From the NCBI GenBank assembly GCA_049273855.1, contig JBASRN010000159.1, positions 1-7,586 on the forward strand: a DNA stretch of 7,586 bases, written 5' to 3'. The notes beneath the pieces are model-generated. The model saw nothing but the letters and a program-made list of their open reading frames with translations. It was not told the origin of the DNA and made no database searches. Source of the DNA: Onstottus_B sp049273855 (GTDB taxonomy: Bacteria > Acidobacteriota > Blastocatellia > UBA7656). The position numbers and the translations under genes were made by a program. This document shows, one piece after another, positions 1 through 4,355 of this stretch (positions are counted from its first letter, which is position 1; each line of letters begins with the position of its first letter).

Positions 1-116
1 GGCGCCCACGGAGGGACGCCCGTACACGCACCTGTCTTTTTCATACAATACAATCGCCGAATTCTCGGTTAAGCTTCCGATCGCAGTCGATATTCTAGTT
101 CCGGGGAGAAGAATGT

Positions 117-593
117 ATGCTCAAGCGCACAGGTGCGTGCCTCTTGACGGCAATAATCTTAGGAGCGGGAGCTGGCGCCGGTCAGAAATCTGGGGTTGAT
201 CAGCTCGATTGGATGTCGGGCTGCTGGTCCTCAGACGACGGGAAGCAGCAGGTCGAAGAATGCTGGATGAAGCCGGCCGGCCAATCAATGCTCGGAACCA
301 GCCGCACCATAGCCGGAGGCAAGACGGTTTTCACCGAATACGTGCAAATCCGAGAGGCAAAGGGCGAGATCGCCTATGTGGTGTCTCTTGGCTTGTCGGC
401 GCGGCCAGTATCTTTCAAACTGATCAAGAACGCGGATGACGAAGTTGTATTCGAGAACCCCACGCACGACTTTCCCCAGCGGATCATCTACCGGCGCGAG
501 TCCGCGGATAGACTCTTCGCACGTATTGAGGGTCAGGAAAAAGGCGTTAACAAAGCGATGGACTTCCGCTATAAGCGATCGAAGTGTGATTGA
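117..593 (+). CDS. Secreted DUF6265-like (lipocalin-type) protein
   Basis: A 158-residue protein starting at an ATG with GGGGAGAAG about 8 nt upstream. Residues 1-22 look like a signal peptide: Lys/Arg at positions 3-4, then a hydrophobic stretch, then a Gly/Ala-rich end. It is therefore probably exported. The mature part carries the hallmarks I associate with DUF6265: an opening W-M-S-G-C-W (32-37), E-E-C-W-M-K-P-A-G (47-55), and N-P-T-H-D-F-P (114-120) followed by Q-R-I-I-Y. Alternating hydrophobic residues suggest a small beta-barrel. No catalytic role is established for the family, and none can be read here. Three cysteines remain after processing (36, 49, 157), so a disulfide is possible. 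The gene stands alone and converges on the MNIO gene. Two overlapping TACAAT sequences at 44-54 could be -10 boxes, but no convincing -35 lies at the right distance. Family assignment is fairly sure; function is unknown. Confidence 0.85.
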   Translation: MLKRTGACLLTAIILGAGAGAGQKSGVDQLDWMSGCWSSDDGKQQVEECWMKPAGQSMLGTSRTIAGGKTVFTEYVQIREAKGEIAYVVSLGLSARPVSFKLIKNADDEVVFENPTHDFPQRIIYRRESADRLFARIEGQEKGVNKAMDFRYKRSKCD

Positions 594-646
594 TACGACG
601 GGGCGTCTGATGCAACCCCAAAAGCGAGTCCGCCAGTCAGCCTCAA

Positions 647-666
647 GGTTGCCGAGTACGGCAACC
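647..666. terminator. Hairpin between convergent genes (first)
   Basis: GGTTGCCG (647-654) and CGGCAACC (659-666) form a perfect 8-bp GC-rich stem with an AGTA loop. It lies between the stops of the DUF6265-like gene and the MNIO gene, where a shared terminator is expected. No T-run follows on either strand, so intrinsic termination is not assured. Confidence 0.35.
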
Positions 667-692
667 CTGGGAGCTTATCGTGCCGGTATCGC

Positions 693-710
693 GTCCCTCA
701 TGGGAGGGAC
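693..710. terminator. Hairpin just beyond the MNIO stop
   Basis: GTCCCTC (693-699) and GAGGGAC (704-710) form a perfect 7-bp stem around the loop ATGG. It begins 5 nt beyond the MNIO stop codon on the minus strand. The position suits a 3'-end stabiliser or terminator of the MNIO operon, but there is no T-tract. Confidence 0.35.
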
Positions 711-714
711 ATCG

Positions 715-2217
715 CTAGTGAAAAGGAAAGGCTTGCCGAATTGCCTCTGGGTCTGGGCCGACACTGCTTTCCGGCCCATCTGGCGTCAGCTCGATCTCAA
801 AATCACCCACTTGCGGCGGCTCTTCGGGAAGTCGGCCCTCCGAAATGGCGCGGAGAAGCGGCAATGGTTCGAAATCGAAATGCACGACGCGAGTCGAGCC
901 GTCAATATTGGTCCCGGTGACGGCCTGTTCGAATTCGAGGATTTTGGCGAGATGCGGCACTTGCAGGTCTAATGCTTTCAGATAATGGGCGAAGGAGTCC
1001 GCTTCGCTCGATGCATACATCTGAGGTGTTACCCCGGACCAGTATGCTGCGAGTATTGTGCGGAATGCCTCCGGACCCAATGCAAGCATAATGAACCTCG
1101 ACGTCAGCGGCAGCACCCGTACAATCATCGAGGCGCGGAATTCATGAATCAAGCGCTCAACGACTCGCACGCCTGGATCCTTCGCAAGTTCCAGGCCGAT
1201 CCGGTCATCGGCGTCCTGGCCCACCACCAGACGTCCCAGCGCGCGTTCCCACACGGCAGGCGGAACAAGATCAGGCTTCCGCGCGTCATATCGTGCCGGA
1301 ATGAGTTTAGGACGAACACGTTCCGCACTCGTGCGCCGCTCCCATGCCGCATGCAACCATTCAAGCTGATCTCTTACAAGATCCAAACCAACGACTGGAA
1401 TGAACGATGGAAAAATCTCGAAGACGATCGCCTTCAGATTCGGCAGGTGTGGAATGATCTCTTCTACCACTGCGTGGAGTGGTTCCGGGATGGCCCCGGA
1501 GTGCGCGTCGAGGTAGAAGCCATCTAACTCAAACCCGCCTGCAACATGGACTTCCCACACACGATCGAGCGGTAGTTGATCCAGGAATTTGTCCAGCGGT
1601 TGGCGTCCGTTCAGGCTGTTGCAATACGCGTTGTGGAGATCCAGCAACAGTCCACAGTTCGCCATTTCGACGACCCTAGCCACGAACTCGCCGTCCGGCA
1701 ACTCATCATCGCGCGGTCGAAGGTAACTCACTCCCGTCTCAATGGCGACTGGGACCATCAATGCGGCCTGCAGTCGTCGGATCGCGGTGGCCGCGACTTC
1801 GACACCGGCGGGCGTCTGACGCGGCGGCAGGAAAAAGCCTGTCGCGAATTCGCGGGTCTGATTGAAGCTCAGGTGGTCGCTCGCCCAAGGCGCGTTAAGG
1901 AAAGAGATTGTGTCCTTAAGCAGATCGAGTTCAGCTACTTCCGGCGCTACGGTTCCGCCGACGGGCCGGCCAACACTGTGAATGATTTTGCGCCCGGGCA
2001 GGCGAGCCAAATGGTCGAGCAGTTGGTTGTCTGCCTGGAAAGGCCGCTGCCTATCAGCGGTTTTGATCCACGTAGTCTGCGGCTCGATCTCCAGAACATC
2101 AAAAAGCTCGGGATGGCGTTCGATCAGGGGCTCGATTGCCTCCGAATACGTTGCGCCAATCCCGAGCGCGGGGATTTCAGGACAAGCCGCCAAAACGCGC
2201 CACCCCACCTTTTTCAT
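715..2217 (-). CDS. DUF692/MNIO oxidase fused to a C-terminal partner-like domain
   Basis: A 500-residue protein. MNIO (DUF692) enzymes are TIM-barrel oxidases with two or three iron ions that modify Cys or nearby residues in ribosomal peptides, as in MbnB, TglH and bufferin or HvfB-type enzymes. Residues about 16-300 form the barrel: A-L-G-I-G-A-T-Y-S at its start, H-S-V-G-R-P-V-G-G (80-88), S-D-H-L-S-F (113-118), I-E-T-G (159-162), L-L-D-L-H-N-A-Y-C-N-S (191-201), E-V-H-V-A-G-G (222-228), D-A-H-S-G (237-241) and F-E-I-F-P-S (266-271). These supply the expected His/Asp/Glu/Asn ligands in a divergent form. Residues about 315-500 are a mostly helical extension (Y-W-S-G-V-T-P, F-A-H-Y-L) that recalls the separate DUF2063-like partner of other MNIO systems. 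I chose ATG 2217; the frame runs open to a GTG at 2304, but no Shine-Dalgarno precedes that. ATG 2217 also lacks a strong one, so coupling to the overlapping peptide gene is likely. A slightly later start is possible. Confidence 0.85.
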   Translation of the reverse strand: MKKVGWRVLAACPEIPALGIGATYSEAIEPLIERHPELFDVLEIEPQTTWIKTADRQRPFQADNQLLDHLARLPGRKIIHSVGRPVGGTVAPEVAELDLLKDTISFLNAPWASDHLSFNQTREFATGFFLPPRQTPAGVEVAATAIRRLQAALMVPVAIETGVSYLRPRDDELPDGEFVARVVEMANCGLLLDLHNAYCNSLNGRQPLDKFLDQLPLDRVWEVHVAGGFELDGFYLDAHSGAIPEPLHAVVEEIIPHLPNLKAIVFEIFPSFIPVVGLDLVRDQLEWLHAAWERRTSAERVRPKLIPARYDARKPDLVPPAVWERALGRLVVGQDADDRIGLELAKDPGVRVVERLIHEFRASMIVRVLPLTSRFIMLALGPEAFRTILAAYWSGVTPQMYASSEADSFAHYLKALDLQVPHLAKILEFEQAVTGTNIDGSTRVVHFDFEPLPLLRAISEGRLPEEPPQVGDFEIELTPDGPESSVGPDPEAIRQAFPFH

Positions 2218-2620
2218 CCAGCGCGAGCGTGTTGATCTCGCGGCGGAACAGAATATCGAAACCGGAGCAGCAAGCTGAACATCCCAGCTTTCCCACCACA
2301 ACACCGACCGCCCGGGTCAGGGCGTCGATGTTGCCGCTGACTTTGTCCGGAAGCGTTACGGTGATCGGCCCCCTCGCTTGATCCAAGCCATGCCCGCGCG
2401 GTGGTAAGGGCTGCGGATTAAGAGAAACTGTGTCGCCAGATGCGAATTCCTGTTCGAGGCCCATGTGCAGAATGTCGCAACCGGTGGCGCACGCCGGGTG
2501 ACCGAGTCGTTCGGCTACCAACTTGAGGGACTTCTGGAGTGCACCGAGGTCGTTGGCGACCTTTGCAGATAGTGTCAGGCGGACAGCTCCGCCCCTGCGA
2601 GTGATACTAGTGGTTGCCAT
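2177..2620 (-). CDS. Putative RiPP-type precursor with two Cys-motif modules
   Basis: A 147-residue peptide with an ATG start and a strong AAAGGAG about 6 nt upstream. It has no signal peptide. Residues 12-59 and 85-132 are gapless tandem copies offset by 73 residues. Each begins with a short strand-like segment (V-R-L-T-L, I-T-V-T-L), continues with an amphipathic helix, and ends in a Cys loop. The loops are L-G-H-P-A-C-A-T-G-C-D-I-L-H (39-52) and L-G-C-S-A-C-C-S-G-F-D-I-L-F (112-125). All five cysteines (44, 48, 114, 117, 118) lie in these loops. The linker (60-84) contains N-P-Q-P-L-P-P-R. The 3' end overlaps the downstream MNIO gene by 41 nt. Cys-rich substrates encoded next to MNIO enzymes are the norm for that family, so I infer that this is the substrate. 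It could instead be an unmodified metal-binding protein. I do not recognise a named family. Confidence 0.8.
   Translation of the reverse strand: MATTSITRRGGAVRLTLSAKVANDLGALQKSLKLVAERLGHPACATGCDILHMGLEQEFASGDTVSLNPQPLPPRGHGLDQARGPITVTLPDKVSGNIDALTRAVGVVVGKLGCSACCSGFDILFRREINTLALDEKGGVARFGGLS
2225..2368 (-). repeat. Coding repeat module 2 of the precursor
   Basis: This encodes residues 85-132 of the putative precursor. It keeps the Cys equivalent to Cys44 (Cys117) and adds Cys114 and Cys118. Phe121 replaces Cys48, so the two Cys patterns differ. The module ends just before the MNIO start codon. Confidence 0.75.
2444..2587 (-). repeat. Coding repeat module 1 of the precursor
   Basis: This encodes residues 12-59 of the putative precursor. 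Compared with module 2, about 15 of 48 positions are identical without any gap. Identity is concentrated in T-L-x-x-K-V, A-L and the terminal L-G-x-x-A-C-x-x-G-x-D-I-L. This copy has Cys44 and Cys48. Confidence 0.75.
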
Positions 2621-2688
2621 ACAAACTCCTTTCGGAAAGTGAGAGGTTAAAGTCGGGCGGTTCCGAGAGCCGCAAGAGAGGGCGTTAG

Positions 2689-2716
2689 CTTATGCCCGGA
2701 CCTAATTGAATGTCAA
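2689..2716 (-). promoter_or_regulatory. Sigma70-like promoter of the precursor-MNIO operon
   Basis: On the minus strand a perfect TTGACA (2711-2716) is followed after 16 nt by CATAAG (2689-2694), which matches TATAAT at four positions. Transcription would start near 2682 and leave a leader of about 62 nt before the precursor ATG. The perfect -35 box and the position make this the best promoter candidate in the window. It suggests transcription independent of the upstream thioredoxin-like gene. Confidence 0.55.
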
Positions 2717-2896
2717 TGTTTTGCCACCCCTCTGATATGTAGCACACAATTCCTGAGCTATCACGAACCTTATGCGTTTGCACCGGGGTCTGGTCTCGCC
2801 GGTCAACGCCGATACAAGAAAGATCGAAGAGTCGGAGTGAGGAAATGACGTGGAGGCAGAAGCGGCGCCGGCCGGAGGGCCGCCCCCAACGATGGC

Positions 2897-3463
2897 TTAC
2901 AGGTTATCGGACCTCCATTTGATGTTGCAGCCTATGCTCGGCTTCTGGTTCGGATCCACGCCTTTGTCATCAAGCACGGCGTCAATCGCGGCCCGCAAGT
3001 CTCTTCCCGTAACCGGAATGTCCGTTCCCGGTCGGCTGTCATCCAGTTGTCCTCGGTAGACCAGCCGCCTCGCGCTGTCAAATAGATAGAAATCAGGAGT
3101 GCATGCTGCCGCGTACGCTTTCGCGGTCTCCTGGCTTTCGTCATAACAGAATGGAAATCCAAAGCCTTGCTGCTGAGCCATCAACTTGAGACCCGCAGGC
3201 GAGTCCTCCGGGAAGCTCGCGGCGTCGTTTGAGCTTATCGCCACGATTCCAATATCTTTGTGGCCGTAGTCTCTACCGATACAGGAAAGCTCGTGTTGAA
3301 CATGTTTGACGAAAGGGCAATGAGCGCAGATGAACATGACAAGAAGGGCCTTCTTGTCGATGAACCCAGCTAATGAAACGTCTCGACCGGACACAACATC
3401 AGGGAGAACGAAATCCGGGGCGGGTGTGCCCAGTTCCAGCATGTTAGATAGCGTCTTGGTCAT
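2897..3463 (-). CDS. PRX_like1/thioredoxin-fold redox protein
   Basis: A 188-residue protein starting at ATG 3463, with GGGAGAAG upstream; the open frame extends 27 codons further but lacks supporting signals. There is no signal peptide, so it is probably cytoplasmic. The fold is that of AhpC/TSA-like redoxins: L-G-T-P-A-P-D-F-V-L-P-D (11-22), then C-A-H-C-P-F-V-K-H-V (46-55) with a CxxC site, then A-I-S-S-N-D (75-80). Next come C-T-P-D-F-Y-L-F-D (121-129), L-V-Y-R-G-Q-L-D-D-S (134-143) and the terminal G-C-N-I-K-W-R (178-184). This order and the C-terminal motif match the PRX_like1 group. A thiol-disulfide or peroxide-related role is expected; the substrate is unknown. Cys121 is a possible extra redox residue. 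The gene lies upstream of the precursor-MNIO operon on the same strand, separated by 276 nt and that operon's own promoter, so a functional link is unproven. Confidence 0.88.
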   Translation of the reverse strand: MTKTLSNMLELGTPAPDFVLPDVVSGRDVSLAGFIDKKALLVMFICAHCPFVKHVQHELSCIGRDYGHKDIGIVAISSNDAASFPEDSPAGLKLMAQQQGFGFPFCYDESQETAKAYAAACTPDFYLFDSARRLVYRGQLDDSRPGTDIPVTGRDLRAAIDAVLDDKGVDPNQKPSIGCNIKWRSDNL

Positions 3464-3687
3464 CGATCTTCTCCCTTTGCCGGATCGGTTTGATAAAGAC
3501 AATAGTAGAACAGTGCAACTGGATTGTGAAAGAGGAGTCGTCACAAATAAGTAGTCGTTGATCAGGATCGCAGCGCAATACCGACGCGTGGCTTGACCGG
3601 CTGGCAGCCACTCAACCGTCGATTCGCGCGACGGGAATTCAAGAAGACGATATAACTCTGGTTTGCAGAACGTTCAATTCTCGTACA

Positions 3688-3723
3688 GAAATATTTACTT
3701 GGCTAACTGAAATCTTTACTCGG
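3688..3723 (+). repeat. 15-bp direct repeat with 21-bp period
   Basis: GAAATATTTACTTGG (3688-3702) and GAAATCTTTACTCGG (3709-3723) match at 13 of 15 positions. Their starts are exactly 21 bp apart, which is two helical turns. This geometry is typical of tandem sites bound by response-regulator or activator dimers. The repeat is about 125-160 bp upstream of the DUF5666-like start. No known operator is recognised. Confidence 0.5.
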
Positions 3724-3756
3724 TTCTTCCGACGCCTCGCCGTTTTTTCTCGCTCA

Positions 3757-3796
3757 CTGTGCCTTTGCTTCGCCGACGGCGCGCTGAAAGGCACGG
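3757..3796 (+). promoter_or_regulatory. Large hairpin upstream of the DUF5666-like gene
   Basis: GTGCCTTT (3759-3766) pairs perfectly with AAAGGCAC (3787-3794). One wobble and one G-C pair extend the stem outward to 3757/3796. Between the arms, CGCCGACGGCG (3771-3781) is itself self-complementary. The structure ends about 50 nt before the start codon, so it could be a 5'-leader element affecting translation or transcript stability. It matches no riboswitch class I know. Confidence 0.4.
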
Positions 3797-3846
3797 CACG
3801 TTGGTTGCCAAACCAAAACCAAACTCGAAAAAAGGAGCACTTAGAC

Positions 3847-4230
3847 ATGATCGGAAAACTCATGCTGGCTTTTTTCGCTATTCTGTTAACCGCCGCGCTA
3901 GGACTGGCGATCAGTCAGCAAAAGCCAGAGCAAAAGCCAGAACAGAAGGCAGAGGAGAAACCAGGAGATTCGGACAAGAAGGTCATCAAGGTGCGCACCG
4001 GCGAAGTCATGACTGTTGATGCGACGAAGAATGAGATCACCATCAAGGACGATGCAGGAACGGAAGCGCGCCTGTTGATAGACACATTCACCAAGATAAC
4101 CAAAGCAGGCCAATCCATCACCCTCGCGGACTTGAAAGTGGGTGACAAGATTTCCAGCGAGTGCGCAGAGTCAAGCGATGGATGCAAGGCGAAAGCAATT
4201 CAAGTGATTCCGCCGGGTCCGAGTCAGTAA
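3847..4230 (+). CDS. Exported DUF5666-like small protein
   Basis: A 127-residue protein. I chose ATG 3847 because AAAGGAG precedes it by about 9 nt; the open frame reaches back to 3805 without a better signal. Residues 1-22 (M-I-G-K-L-M then a long hydrophobic run) are a signal peptide or membrane anchor. Next is a charged low-complexity linker with K-P-E-Q repeats (26-39), and then a beta-rich domain (44-121). That domain contains G-E-V-M-T-V-D-A, N-E-I-T-I-K-D, a T-K-I-T-K segment, L-A-D-L-K-V-G-D-K-I and A-I-Q-V. This order of strands resembles the small barrel of DUF5666, in which L-x-x-L-x-x-G-D is characteristic. Two cysteines (106, 113) could form a short disulfide loop. The protein probably sits in the envelope; its function is unknown. 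It is a single gene with the unusual upstream region described separately. Confidence 0.8.
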   Translation: MIGKLMLAFFAILLTAALGLAISQQKPEQKPEQKAEEKPGDSDKKVIKVRTGEVMTVDATKNEITIKDDAGTEARLLIDTFTKITKAGQSITLADLKVGDKISSECAESSDGCKAKAIQVIPPGPSQ

Positions 4231-4267
4231 AATGACTTGCTGCCGACAGGCTGAGACAAGAGGCGTT

Positions 4268-4296
4268 AGGGCCGGAGCATGCCATACTCCGGCTCT
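4268..4296. terminator. Hairpin between the DUF5666-like and VWA genes
   Basis: GCCGGAG (4271-4277) and CTCCGGC (4287-4293) form a perfect stem with a 9-nt loop. A wobble, a G-C and an A-T pair extend it to about 10 bp. It lies 38 nt after the DUF5666-like stop and before the convergent VWA stop, as expected for a shared terminator. No T-run is visible. Confidence 0.45.
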
Positions 4297-4355
4297 CGTA
4301 CCGTGGCCGTCACATACAAATACGCGAAGCCACGCAGCATAAGAAAGGAACATCC

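Larger units (their letters stand above)
3464..3846. other. Divergent intergenic region with regulatory-looking repeats
   Basis: This 383-nt stretch lies between the divergent redoxin and DUF5666-like genes; I see no convincing gene in it. Near the redoxin start it has an inverted repeat, TTGTGA (3524-3529) and TCACAA (3541-3546). Possible minus-strand promoter boxes, TATCAA or TACTAT, lie just downstream of it. Further right are a phased direct repeat (3688-3723) and a hairpin (3757-3796), described separately. No clear sigma70 promoter for the DUF5666-like gene stands out, so it may use another sigma factor or an activator. Confidence 0.6.

Noticed and set aside
436..972. 178-codon plus-strand frame spanning the end of the DUF6265-like gene and the MNIO 3' end
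   Set aside because: It is out of frame with the DUF6265-like gene, antisense to MNIO, and its composition is rich in Arg/Ser as in shadow frames.
1576..2235. 219-codon open frame on the plus strand opposite the MNIO gene
   Set aside because: It is antisense to a clearly recognisable DUF692 protein, has no family motif of its own and no ribosome-binding signal. It is a shadow of the GC-rich coding strand.
2218..2304. Longer MNIO start at a GTG at 2304
   Set aside because: The extra 29 residues lack similarity to the usual short MNIO N-terminus, no Shine-Dalgarno precedes the GTG, and it would overlap most of the second Cys module.
2869..2882. Hairpin CGGCC-GGAG-GGCCG after the redoxin stop
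   Set aside because: The stem is only 5 bp in a very GC-rich patch and no T-run follows on the minus strand, so a terminator call is not justified.
2845..2920. Small plus-strand ORF of about 24 codons beginning M-T-W-R-Q-K-R-R-R
   Set aside because: It has a plausible GAGG-type upstream sequence but runs antisense into the redoxin gene, and its Arg/Pro-rich composition follows from local GC-rich DNA.
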